Positions 53,927 to 62,676 of a stretch of DNA of 64,000 nt are shown here, piece by piece (the stretch's first letter is position 1; the number at the start of each line of letters is the position of its first letter). Below the pieces are notes generated by a model. That model was given only the letters and a program-made list of their open reading frames with translations, ran no database searches and was not told the DNA's origin. The translations under genes and the position numbers were made by a program. The stretch is from positions 124,001 to 188,000 of the forward strand of contig NZ_MRCC01000003.1 of NCBI RefSeq assembly GCF_001904655.1, in the 5' to 3' direction. Source of the stretch: Chroogloeocystis siderophila 5.2 s.c.1 (GTDB lineage Bacteria > Cyanobacteriota > Cyanobacteriia > Cyanobacteriales > Chroococcidiopsidaceae).

Positions 53927-54265
53927 TCAGCTTTTTTCATTAATCATCTTCCGAATGTCATCTAATGATGATTTTTGCTCATTACTCTCAAACGGGCTAC
54001 TTGTGGTTACATCTTCACCTTCAGATTTGTCAGGACAAAATTCTAGTGTGAATTTAATTCTTCCTTTTTTCCATCCTTTCGCATCTAAATGAAGCACTTC
54101 TACTTCTAATCCTTTATCTAGCAGTTTATTAATATTGTCATGATTAATGTATGATTTAATTGCCCGAAGCATTTCTCCTACTTTAAAGGTGATAGATAAA
54201 CTTGGTAAAGAAAAAGAGTTATATATGACCTCATATTTTTGCATCTGCTGACAGGCTTTATTCAT
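53927..54265 (-). CDS. KGK domain protein 3
   Basis: This 112 aa KGK-domain protein has the core KGWKKGRIKFTLEFCPDK and the C-terminus SSLDDIRKMI. The N-terminal half (VIYNSFSLPSLSITFKVGEM) differs from the other two. It lies 77 bases downstream of the dynamin-like gene end and begins the KGK row. Promoter sharing with the dynamin gene is plausible. Confidence 0.78.
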   Translation of the reverse strand: MNKACQQMQKYEVIYNSFSLPSLSITFKVGEMLRAIKSYINHDNINKLLDKGLEVEVLHLDAKGWKKGRIKFTLEFCPDKSEGEDVTTSSPFESNEQKSSLDDIRKMINEKS

Positions 54266-54342
54266 AGTATTTAGCTCTAATTAATTTAGTTTGTCTTTGA
54301 TTACAACTCAAGTAGATCGAAAATATTGTAAAATATTTTTTA

Positions 54343-56826
54343 CTAAACACTACTTTCTAATAAGTTCTGCGTGTTGTTTGAATAAGCCGTTTTAGTAAAA
54401 TCTGTATTAGTATTAAAAACATTTGCCTTCTCAGATGATGAGATAAAGCTTGATCTATCGACTACAGGTAGCAAACAATCAGATAGATGCATTGCTTGGA
54501 AACAACTATTTATTCCAGCAATGACTTGGTTGTAAGCTGCAATTTTATCTTGCAGTTCTCCTAGAAGTCGCTCATTTCTTCTAATTTTCTCTTCTACTTC
54601 TTGCTCTAGTGTTTGCTCTAAATAAGCACGGGCTTGAGTATATTGTTGTAGAATGTCATTAGCTTGTTGATTGGCTACTGGTAATAACAGCGTTTTTAGG
54701 GTTTGATTGATTGTTTGGCGGAAATTTCTCCGAATTGTGGCGGAAACTTTGGGTTCAAAATCTAACTTTAGTAATTGGCGAATTGCAGGTTCGGCTTCTA
54801 CCATGCTTTCGCAATCATAACCTTGAGACGTTTGCTGTAATGTTTGACGGAATTGATAAATTGAAAAAGTACCTTCATCATAAAATCTAGGGCTTTCGCG
54901 CACAAAGCGATCGCATTCAACTCTTGCAGCACTAATCAACGCTTGCTTAACATCTTTTTCTAATAGTTTTAATTGCTGTTCAATTCCGCTGTCGTTACCG
55001 AGAAGTCGATACAAATTACGATAATATTCTGACTTGCGAACTCGTTCAATTAAACGTTGAAATAAGCTACTGATAACTTCTTGACATGACTCAACTAAAA
55101 TATCTTCAAGTTGATTTGCTAAGTAATATAATGCCTCGACTAAAATAGCAATTAATGGTGCAGTTGCATTGCGAGGATGACTGAGTGTGGCGCGACTATA
55201 TGCATCACTTACCGAAAATGTATCGAGTAATTCATCTAAGCGGCGAATCATCCGCGCTTGGAGTTTGCGAAAATCGTCTTCAAAAGCTGTACAAACATTA
55301 GTCACTACTGCATTAACTTCTGCTTCGATATGCGTTGCGTACTCTTTACCAATTTGCTGCAACTGCTGGCTGAGAAGTTCGAGTTCCCGCGCTTTCATTG
55401 CATCAATTTCACGCGGTTGACTATCCAATTCGCGCTGTGCATCCATATAATGTTTCCGCAGACTGATGCACAATGGCTGTAAGTCGTTTGCTAAAGTTGC
55501 AAACAACTGCGGGCGTTTTTCTGCAGTTAAATACTTCGTAATTGCACTGCGAAATTCTTCAATTCCACTATCTGTAATTAACTGATCGATTAGGGGTGTA
55601 CCTTGTTCAGCTAAAATTCTGACATAGTTTTCATTGGGAGTTTCGTAGCTATTTACCGAAATACGAAACTTACTTGGCGAAAGCTTACCAGAATTAGCAC
55701 AGTAGCGATTAAATTCACTAACAAATTGCGGGTTGTCTTCTTTACCATCAATACCTTTAACACTTTCAGCAAAGACAGAATCTAACCCAAAGCGATCGCT
55801 TCCACTCGTGTGTTTAATCTGACTACCATAAAATCCTAGTAATCCACTCGTTTTGTAAACGCGGCTACTGTCTTGAAACTGCGAGAAAACTAAATCATCC
55901 AACCGTTGCCGTAGTTGTGTATTGTACCAAGTTTCATCAATGCGGTTGAAGACATAAAAAACGCGATCGCGGATTCCCGAATTACCCCGCATCGTTTCGA
56001 GTAACTCAGTTTCTTCCTTCGTCATATCCCCAGCAGCAGCAGGTTTAAGTACGCACACCACCGCTGAAGTATCGGGATGTTCAATCTTGCGGTAGGTAAG
56101 TTCCGCATCTTTTTGTACTGGCGCATCAATTCCTGGCGTATCAATTAAAATATTGCCATCTTGTAATAGCGGATGATGACAGTAATACTCAACGCGTTTC
56201 AAAACTGCACTATTACTACCCCGACGCGCATAACTTGCAGCTTCCTTTAAATTAGAAAAGTTAAACTGCTCCATCGAATACGTGGCATTATTAGTATTGT
56301 GGATGCGATCGCGATTTGCTTCAAAACCTTCTAATAGTAGAATCAACGCCTTTGCTTGCTTGGCGCGTTCTGATTTACTCTCGCCACCTTCTTGTTGAAT
56401 AATCAATTCACTTCCTTGACGTAGCAAGTGCATCACTTCCGGTTGATTTATTCTCACCTGTGTAGTTAAACCCAACCGCTGACTCAACACCTCAGCTTGT
56501 TCACAAATTTCCACTTCACTCAAGAAAGTGAGAATAACTTTTTCTGACTCAGGTTCAGCATAAGCTATATAACACTCAGTTCCCGTAGCATGACCTTCAG
56601 CACTATAAAGTAATTCACGTTCTAATAATGCATTAATCAACATTGATTTACCAGCGCTAAACGCCCCAGCAAACACAATCTCAAACGTCGGTGAAACAAC
56701 TTTTCGCAGTGAAGATTGAACTGAAGACGTATCTTGAGTACGTAACGCAGGTTCTTGATGCAACAATTGTAAGAGACTTTCAACCTGTTCTGATAAATTC
56801 TCACATTGCGGAAACTGAAAAATCAT
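54343..56826 (-). CDS. Dynamin-like GTPase
   Basis: This 827 aa dynamin-superfamily protein resembles bacterial dynamin-like proteins. G1 P-loop GAFSAGKS is at residues 54-61, the G2 Thr in HATGTEC, G3 DTPGIDAP near 229, and an N(K/R)xD-type G4 in VFNRIDETW. The large helical stalk region (about 440-790) includes long coiled-coil segments near the C-terminus (EQEVEEKIRRNERLLGELQD). It probably binds and remodels membranes using GTP. No classic hydrophobic paddle was identified. It starts at ATG 56826. It heads the KGK/HNH row. Confidence 0.85.
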   Translation of the reverse strand: MIFQFPQCENLSEQVESLLQLLHQEPALRTQDTSSVQSSLRKVVSPTFEIVFAGAFSAGKSMLINALLERELLYSAEGHATGTECYIAYAEPESEKVILTFLSEVEICEQAEVLSQRLGLTTQVRINQPEVMHLLRQGSELIIQQEGGESKSERAKQAKALILLLEGFEANRDRIHNTNNATYSMEQFNFSNLKEAASYARRGSNSAVLKRVEYYCHHPLLQDGNILIDTPGIDAPVQKDAELTYRKIEHPDTSAVVCVLKPAAAGDMTKEETELLETMRGNSGIRDRVFYVFNRIDETWYNTQLRQRLDDLVFSQFQDSSRVYKTSGLLGFYGSQIKHTSGSDRFGLDSVFAESVKGIDGKEDNPQFVSEFNRYCANSGKLSPSKFRISVNSYETPNENYVRILAEQGTPLIDQLITDSGIEEFRSAITKYLTAEKRPQLFATLANDLQPLCISLRKHYMDAQRELDSQPREIDAMKARELELLSQQLQQIGKEYATHIEAEVNAVVTNVCTAFEDDFRKLQARMIRRLDELLDTFSVSDAYSRATLSHPRNATAPLIAILVEALYYLANQLEDILVESCQEVISSLFQRLIERVRKSEYYRNLYRLLGNDSGIEQQLKLLEKDVKQALISAARVECDRFVRESPRFYDEGTFSIYQFRQTLQQTSQGYDCESMVEAEPAIRQLLKLDFEPKVSATIRRNFRQTINQTLKTLLLPVANQQANDILQQYTQARAYLEQTLEQEVEEKIRRNERLLGELQDKIAAYNQVIAGINSCFQAMHLSDCLLPVVDRSSFISSSEKANVFNTNTDFTKTAYSNNTQNLLESSV

Positions 56827-56957
56827 ATAAATAGTAGAATAAAATTTACTTTATTAAATTTATTGTATAAATTTCATTTCAATCTCACGTTAGTAAAATC
56901 ACTGAGACAGCTTTTATTCAAACTAATAAACTTAAGTAAAAATACCAATTAACATCA

Positions 56958-57356
56958 ATGGAAGTATTAGCATTAAGACTCAAACCCAATGCAGATTTAC
57001 GCCAAAGCTTAAAAACTTTTACTGTTCAAAGAAATATTGAAGCAGGCTTCATTTTAAGTGCAATTGGTAGCCTCAAACAAGCAACAATTCGCTTTGCTAA
57101 TCAAGACATAAGTGCTGTACTTGACAATAAATTTGAAATACTTTCCCTGAATGGAACATTAGCCACAAGCGGCGTCCATCTCCACATCTGTATAGCTGAC
57201 AAACACGGTAAAACCATCGGCGGACACTTAGACAATGGCTGCATCATCTACACAACCGCAGAAATCATTATCGGAGCCACCAAAGACTTCTCCTTCACAC
57301 GCACTCTCGATCCTCAAACAGGCTACAACGAACTAGAAATCATTCCCCATAAATAA
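56958..57356 (+). CDS. PPC/DUF296 domain protein
   Basis: This 132 aa protein is essentially one PPC (plants and prokaryotes conserved) domain. Plant relatives are AT-hook DNA-binding proteins; bacterial ones are trimeric and of unknown role. Motifs are ALRLKPNADLRQSL, GFILSAIGSLKQATIRFAN and the metal/His region GVHLHICIADKHGKTIGGHL. It starts at ATG 56958, divergent from the dynamin-like gene; its end overlaps rsmB by 24 bases. Confidence 0.85.
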   Translation: MEVLALRLKPNADLRQSLKTFTVQRNIEAGFILSAIGSLKQATIRFANQDISAVLDNKFEILSLNGTLATSGVHLHICIADKHGKTIGGHLDNGCIIYTTAEIIIGATKDFSFTRTLDPQTGYNELEIIPHK

Positions 57357-58355
57357 ACCCTCCTCGCCCTCTTTCTCTGCGTTCTCTGTGTCTCTGTGGT
57401 TTGTATCCTCCAACTTATACCTAATCCCCACCTGCAGCAACATCTCAAAATCTACGTGCTTTGTTTCCCCCACCTCAGTATTTTGAAATAACGCCGTAAA
57501 TGCCCCTGTCCCTAATTTACTTTGAGGAAACAATCGATAACAAGGAAGATTAGTAAGCTGAGATTGATATTCTACCAATTTAGAAACATTCACTGCTTGA
57601 AACTGCGGAAACTTTTCCAAAAGCCACTCACAAACTTGCTCATTTTCTTCAACAGAATATGTACAAGTCATATAAGCTAAATAGCCTTGTGGTGCTACTA
57701 ATTGTGCTGAATTAGCAATAATTCTCTTTTGCCGATTTGCATTTTTATTAATAGTATTGGGATGAAAACATCCTGGTACTTTACTACCTTTTGCTAACAA
57801 AGATTGACCACTGCAAGGAGCATCAACTATGACTAATTGGTGAGAAAAATTTATTTGACTTAAATCACCTGGATCTTTATTTAATACAATTGCTGGAGAA
57901 ATATGACAGCGTTTTAAATTAGAAATTAGCATTCCAATACGCTTGCTAATTGCTTCATTACAAACAAGTAGTTGAGGTTGTAAAGCCCGCCAAGCAAAAA
58001 TACTTTTACCTCCTGGTGCAGCACACATATCAAATATAGTGTTTATAGGCGATCGCACTGCATATAAACTCATTGCTGCAAACACTGAAGAAAAGTCTAA
58101 GCAGTAATAATAACCTTCATTATGTAAAGGATGCTGTCCTGGTTTTTCACCAAAAGATAAACGATCAACAAAACGTGGTTGCCAAGATATTGGTGGTTCT
58201 ATTTTAAATGGCGATCGCTTTTCGCGACACCAAGCAATACAAGGATGGAAAGGTTGAGGACGAATGAGTGCATCAATAAATTTTTCTTGTTCTGTTGCAT
58301 CATCAAACAAACGACGACTTAACTTTATCAATAAATTTGAAGGTTGATCCATCAT
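57333..58355 (-). CDS. NOL1/NOP2/Sun family rRNA cytosine-5 methyltransferase
   Basis: This 340 aa SAM-dependent methyltransferase has the RsmB/RsmF catalytic core. Seen are MCAAPGGKSIFAWR (SAM motif I), VDAPCSGQSLL (motif IV with the resolving Cys) and YMTCTYSVEENEQV (motif VI with the nucleophile Cys). It probably methylates a 16S rRNA cytosine. The last 24 residues (TNHRDTENAEKEGEEG and following) are encoded by a common intergenic repeat and overlap the PPC gene end. ATG 58355 is chosen from a TTG/ATG/ATG run. Confidence 0.82.
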   Translation of the reverse strand: MMDQPSNLLIKLSRRLFDDATEQEKFIDALIRPQPFHPCIAWCREKRSPFKIEPPISWQPRFVDRLSFGEKPGQHPLHNEGYYYCLDFSSVFAAMSLYAVRSPINTIFDMCAAPGGKSIFAWRALQPQLLVCNEAISKRIGMLISNLKRCHISPAIVLNKDPGDLSQINFSHQLVIVDAPCSGQSLLAKGSKVPGCFHPNTINKNANRQKRIIANSAQLVAPQGYLAYMTCTYSVEENEQVCEWLLEKFPQFQAVNVSKLVEYQSQLTNLPCYRLFPQSKLGTGAFTALFQNTEVGETKHVDFEMLLQVGIRYKLEDTNHRDTENAEKEGEEGLFMGNDF

Positions 58356-58768
58356 CAAAACTTACAATGAAGTATAGCATCTGTGGCACAGGCGTCTCGC
58401 CCGTACATATCCATAGATACCACAGACAAAACTGTCACACTGCAAGCAATCAGCCCACAATGCTCACTTCACAATAAATATATACTAAGAAATAGCTATA
58501 ACTATGACATTAACCTGCATCAATCTCATCACCCAATAGATGTCATCAAATATTACTTACGGAAAACTAGAAACTGAAGATTAAGTGAATAGTAATTAGA
58601 TAAGCATAATTGGCAATTATAATTTTTTGTTAGGTAATAGGTAGTAGGTAATGAGCGATAAATACAGAAACCAAGGCATTTACCAATGACCAATGACCCG
58701 TTACCATCTTTCTTTCTTTAATTTACGTTTATTTTCACTAACTTACAATCTAAATTTAGGAGGCTGAC
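58356..58768. other. Spacer rsmB-like/DUF2157 with repeat elements
   Basis: No gene is seen. CTGTGGCACAGGCGTCTCGC (about 58380-58399) is a cyanobacterial dispersed repeat motif; GGTAATAGGTAGTAGGTAAT lies at 58634-58653. Several AT-rich segments follow. The leader of the DUF2157 gene with TAGGAGG is at the end. Confidence 0.45.
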
Positions 58769-60199
58769 GTGACTTCAGATAAGTTTCGTCACCAGTTGCG
58801 CCATGAAGCCCAAATATGGCAAGCTGAGGGACTCATTGATGAATTGCAATACGAACAGCTATCACAACGCTATCAATTTAACACACTTGATAGCACAGCC
58901 CGTAATAGTTTTATCGCAATTTTAGTTGGTTTAGGTAGTATTCTTATCGGTTTAGGAATTATTACGTTTGTTGCTGCAAATTGGCAAGAATTACCGCGGC
59001 TTGGTAAAGTCACACTGCTATTAAGTTTGTTTATCAGCGTCAACATTGCGGGTTTTTGGTTATGGAAACATCCTAAAGAATCGCGACAACGCCTAGGACA
59101 CGGTTTACTGCTTTTGGGGGCGCTGGTTCTCGGTGCAAATATGGGCTTGATGGGGCAAATTTTTCATATTGATGCACCATTTTACGAACTATTGTTTGCT
59201 TGGGGGATTGGTGTATTAGCAATGGCGTACAGTCTGCGGTTAACTTCGTTGGGCGTATTGTCAATTATTTTGCTGTGGCTGGGTTATTGGGGATATTGGG
59301 GAAGCGCGATCGCCCAAAATTGGTCAACTGCAATGACAGAAGTAACATGGTCATCGCTCATGGGGCAGCATCTGCCACTACTATCTGTTGTATTATTTAT
59401 TCCATTGGCTTATTGGTGTCGTTCTGGCTGGATATTTGCGCTCGGTGCGATCGCCATCATCACATCTTTAGAAGCAAACATTCAACCCTTTATCTGGGGA
59501 ACATTTCAACGAGGTTGGGTAACAAGTATCGCATTTGCTTTACCAGCAGCTTTGTTGTGGAGTTACGATGACTCACCTCTAGTGCATGGTAATTTTCTGA
59601 GATTATATAGACACGATCGCCATTTCAGATTTGGTTCATTTCAAGCGATCGCGCGTAACTTAGCCTTATTTACCCTGGGAGTCTTATTCATTTTCGCAGC
59701 CACAACCGCTTTTTGGGACTCTTTGGCGCAATCTAGCGAGTATATTCCATCGCGACAAAACCAATTACTGCTCATTGATGCAGTCGTCTTAACTGGTATT
59801 GCAATTTGGCAATGGATCGGTTTAATCGCTTCGCACCGTCGCCGTCGTCAACAAAATGTTACTACCATTGTTGTCGGTGTGTTCATCTGCATTGTTGCTA
59901 TAGTTACTTTTTGGCATATTGAAGTAACGAATATCACATCATTCGCCACATTCATCTTTAATGTCATGTTGTTCCTCTTTGCAGCAGGGTTAATTCGTAC
60001 AGGATTAGCCAAAGGAGGAAGACGCGCCTTTTGGGGTGGAATGCTGCTCTTAAGCTTACGGATTTTCTACGTATTTTTATTATCTGCAACAGGATTACTC
60101 TTCAAATCCTTCATTTTCATTTTATGTGGCATTGGTGTCATGGCGGTAGGGCTATGGTTTGAACGCCACATCCGCATCAACTATCCAGCAAAATCATAG
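58769..60199 (+). CDS. DUF2157 membrane protein
   Basis: This 476 aa protein has about ten or more membrane helices. An N-terminal cytoplasmic region (HQLRHEAQIWQAEGLIDELQ) characteristic of DUF2157 is followed by the first helix pair (SFIAILVGLGSILIGLGIIT). The function is unknown. The start is GTG 58769 with GGAGG at a good distance. It is followed after 17 bases by the GDYXXLXY gene, its usual genetic partner, so they probably form one operon. Confidence 0.82.
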   Translation: MTSDKFRHQLRHEAQIWQAEGLIDELQYEQLSQRYQFNTLDSTARNSFIAILVGLGSILIGLGIITFVAANWQELPRLGKVTLLLSLFISVNIAGFWLWKHPKESRQRLGHGLLLLGALVLGANMGLMGQIFHIDAPFYELLFAWGIGVLAMAYSLRLTSLGVLSIILLWLGYWGYWGSAIAQNWSTAMTEVTWSSLMGQHLPLLSVVLFIPLAYWCRSGWIFALGAIAIITSLEANIQPFIWGTFQRGWVTSIAFALPAALLWSYDDSPLVHGNFLRLYRHDRHFRFGSFQAIARNLALFTLGVLFIFAATTAFWDSLAQSSEYIPSRQNQLLLIDAVVLTGIAIWQWIGLIASHRRRRQQNVTTIVVGVFICIVAIVTFWHIEVTNITSFATFIFNVMLFLFAAGLIRTGLAKGGRRAFWGGMLLLSLRIFYVFLLSATGLLFKSFIFILCGIGVMAVGLWFERHIRINYPAKS

Positions 60200-60216
60200 T
60201 TTTAAAAGGATTCAGT

Positions 60217-60861
60217 ATGACATCTAAAGTTAAGACAACGCCTGAAGTATTAAAGCCGCAAAAACTTCCGCAAATTCCATTTTGGCGACTATGGCTTCCG
60301 CTACTGTTTCAAACAGGCATTATTTTAGCTGCACCAGCGCAGCCATTTTATACACAACTTACCGGAAAAACCGTAATTCTTCAAACTGTCCCTGTCGATC
60401 CTTACGATCCATTGCGGGGTTACTCGCAAACACTGAGTTATGATATTTCCCAAATCAATAACTTACAGCAACTTCCAGGTTGGCAAGAGTTAACTCAACA
60501 GCATACTACCGCGCCTTTGGTTCATGATGTACCCATAGGAACAAACCTTTATGTCACCCTGGAAGCGCCTACATCAAGTTCAACACCACCACCAGCGTGG
60601 AAACCTGTGCGTGTCAGTCGCGATCGCCCGCAACTCGCTGCAAATCAAGTCGCGATCAAAGGTAAGTTTACTGGTAACTCAATTGCTTACGGCTTAGAAA
60701 CATACTATATGCCTGAAGCCCAGCGCGATGAAATTAATCAAAGCATTGCGCAAGCACAACGCGATCAACAACAGCAGCTTGTCGTTGAAGTTAAAGTAGA
60801 CAATCAAGGTCGTGCAGTACCAATTAGTTTTTGGGTAAATCAACGTAACTATCGATTTTAA
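60217..60861 (+). CDS. GDYXXLXY domain protein
   Basis: This 214 aa membrane-anchored protein has one N-terminal hydrophobic segment (FWRLWLPLLFQTGIILAAPA) and then the family motif region VPVDPYDPLRGYSQTLSYDI. The rest is beta-rich and probably periplasmic. It is adjacent to the DUF2157 gene, the common arrangement; function unknown. It starts at ATG 60217. Confidence 0.82.
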   Translation: MTSKVKTTPEVLKPQKLPQIPFWRLWLPLLFQTGIILAAPAQPFYTQLTGKTVILQTVPVDPYDPLRGYSQTLSYDISQINNLQQLPGWQELTQQHTTAPLVHDVPIGTNLYVTLEAPTSSSTPPPAWKPVRVSRDRPQLAANQVAIKGKFTGNSIAYGLETYYMPEAQRDEINQSIAQAQRDQQQQLVVEVKVDNQGRAVPISFWVNQRNYRF

Positions 60862-60898
60862 TGTCAATTTTTGGAAAAGAGCTAATTGCTATATATAA

Positions 60899-61783
60899 AT
60901 GGAGTTATCAGAATCAGAAAAGCAAATTATTTGCAATCATTGGTCATTTTTGACTGAGATAGTGCTAGAACCAATTCAGGGAGGAAGCAGTACAACATAC
61001 TTTGTTTACACCCCGACTGATCAGTTTGTTTTGAAGGTTTATTCTACTACAACAGCAGCTTCTCAAATTGAATACGAACACTTGTTACTCGTCTTTTTGC
61101 AACAGGCGAATTTATCATTTGCCATTCCAGCCCCAATTGCTACATCATCGGGTGAGACACTGATTCCTATAGAAACTGAACTGCGATCGCTAAAAGTCGT
61201 TTTATTACCGCGATTAGTTGGACAACCTGCTAATCGACGTAACCTTCAACAAGTTCAATCTATAGGCTGTACACTAGCAGAGTTACATTGCGTCCTTACT
61301 GAATTTGATCCACATAGACAACTAGCTAGATTGCCATACTGGGGTAATTTAGCGCAAATTCATCCATTGATTAGCAATCCGTTGGCGATCGCACAAATAC
61401 TTAATCTCAGTCTTGAAGAACAAACGCTTCTCAATCGGATATTAATTGAGGTAATAGAATCTGTACCTTATCTCTATAAAACATTACCACTTCAGACAAT
61501 TCATGCTGATTACATCACACCGAATATTCTCGTTGAAGCCAATCGAGTTGTTGGTGTTTTAGATTTTGAGTTTGCAACTTTTGACTTAAGATTACTCGAT
61601 TATTTAAGTAGCTTAGATCAACTTGCCTCGTTTCCTTGGAAAGAAGAACTTTTTGCTGATATTGTAAAAGCATTCAGCACAGGTTATCAAAAACGCAGTT
61701 CTTTGACATCACTAGAACAAGAAGCCCTACCTACAGTGTGGCGACTACAACGCGCAAGTTCACTAGTCTATTGGACAGGTTAG
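60899..61783 (+). CDS. Aminoglycoside phosphotransferase-like kinase, truncated at a TAG
   Basis: This 294 aa APH-fold protein has VLEPIQGGSSTTYFVYTP, FVLKVYS (catalytic Lys), the Brenner-type motif TIHADYITPNILVE (Asp, Asn) and VLDFEFATFDL (DFG-like Asp). The reading frame stops at TAG 61781-61783 but stays open in frame for 40 more codons (FIEGKANRQKVIDAVIETLK and on) to TAG 61906. That continuation is typical family C-terminus, so a premature stop is likely. Substrates may be homoserine, choline or aminoglycoside-like compounds. Confidence 0.75.
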   Translation: MELSESEKQIICNHWSFLTEIVLEPIQGGSSTTYFVYTPTDQFVLKVYSTTTAASQIEYEHLLLVFLQQANLSFAIPAPIATSSGETLIPIETELRSLKVVLLPRLVGQPANRRNLQQVQSIGCTLAELHCVLTEFDPHRQLARLPYWGNLAQIHPLISNPLAIAQILNLSLEEQTLLNRILIEVIESVPYLYKTLPLQTIHADYITPNILVEANRVVGVLDFEFATFDLRLLDYLSSLDQLASFPWKEELFADIVKAFSTGYQKRSSLTSLEQEALPTVWRLQRASSLVYWTG

Positions 61784-61906
61784 TTTATTGAAGGAAAAGC
61801 GAATCGTCAAAAAGTTATTGATGCAGTGATTGAGACATTAAAGTTTGAAACTTGGCTGGAAAATAATAGTAAATACTTTCTCGATCTTCTGATTGGTGTA
61901 TCTTAG
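61784..61906 (+). pseudogene. C-terminal continuation of the APH-like gene beyond TAG
   Basis: Forty in-frame codons after the TAG at 61781 spell a plausible family ending (FIEGKANRQKVIDAVIETLK, FETWLENNSKYFLDLL). They end at TAG 61904-61906. They would be translated only if the stop is read through or is a sequencing or real point mutation. Confidence 0.6.
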
Positions 61907-62001
61907 AACTTGCAGCAATTGAGTTTACTACTGTGTTTCGCCAGAAATTTCAATTTAGATCTTGTAGCGATCTAGCGATTATCAACTATTATAAATGTAT
62001 G

Positions 62002-62349
62002 CTAACTCAGTAATGTTTCTACTTTCGCTAAGACCTCCTCAACTAATTCAGCAGAAGCTTTCTCAACGAACCTTGCTTGACGCGCTTTCCAATCGAAGCT
62101 TTTGATCTGATCGCTCAAAATAACACCTGTAGTTTGCATTCCATCGGTAAGCTGCACTTCAAACCGCAGCCCTTTTGACTGATTGGTAATTGGACACATC
62201 AAAGCCAAGCTTGCCATGCGATTATACCGAATTGGAGACAGGATAATTGCAGGACGTTCATATCCTTGTTCGCGTCCCCGATGTGGGCTGAAATTTAAAT
62301 ATACAATATGACCTCGGTCTGGCACATAAATTGAATTACCAGACTTCAT
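62002..62349 (-). CDS. mazF: MazF-type endoribonuclease toxin
   Basis: This 115 aa PemK/MazF fold toxin has DRGHIVYLNFSPHRGREQGY and RPAIILSPIRYNR, then CPITNQSKGLRFEVQL and VILSDQIKSFDW. It cuts single-stranded mRNA when free of antitoxin. ATG 62349 overlaps the mazE stop region by 14 bases, the standard toxin-antitoxin coupling. Confidence 0.9.
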   Translation of the reverse strand: MKSGNSIYVPDRGHIVYLNFSPHRGREQGYERPAIILSPIRYNRMASLALMCPITNQSKGLRFEVQLTDGMQTTGVILSDQIKSFDWKARQARFVEKASAELVEEVLAKVETLLS

Positions 62350-62578
62350 TGCCTACGGGTGTTCCTGCGTCGGTTTCTGAATGAAAGTTATCTGGAGTCA
62401 TTCCCTCAAGCAATTCTTCTAGGGTGTATTTTTTTCTTTGCGGTTGAATCATGACCCCGCCATCGACAACAGTAAATGTTACTGTTGTGCCTTCTTCTAT
62501 ATGAATTTGCTTGGCAATTGCACTAGGGATGCGAATACCTAAACTGTTTCCCCACTTTGTAACAATTTGGTCAACCAT
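62336..62578 (-). CDS. mazE: MazE-type antitoxin (AbrB family)
   Basis: This 80 aa antitoxin has an AbrB-type DNA-binding N-terminus (VTKWGNSLGIRIPSAIAKQI) and an acidic, flexible C-terminus (LEELLEGMTPDNFHSETDAG) that would wrap the toxin. It precedes and overlaps mazF. It probably autoregulates the operon. It starts at ATG 62578. Confidence 0.9.
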   Translation of the reverse strand: MVDQIVTKWGNSLGIRIPSAIAKQIHIEEGTTVTFTVVDGGVMIQPQRKKYTLEELLEGMTPDNFHSETDAGTPVGNEVW

Positions 62579-62676
62579 AATATAACTTAATGTATATACA
62601 AAGATTATACATTATTTTTAACCTACGCAGGTGGTTTTTGTCTGTGTAGTAGTGACTTTTAACCCAATACTTCAAT

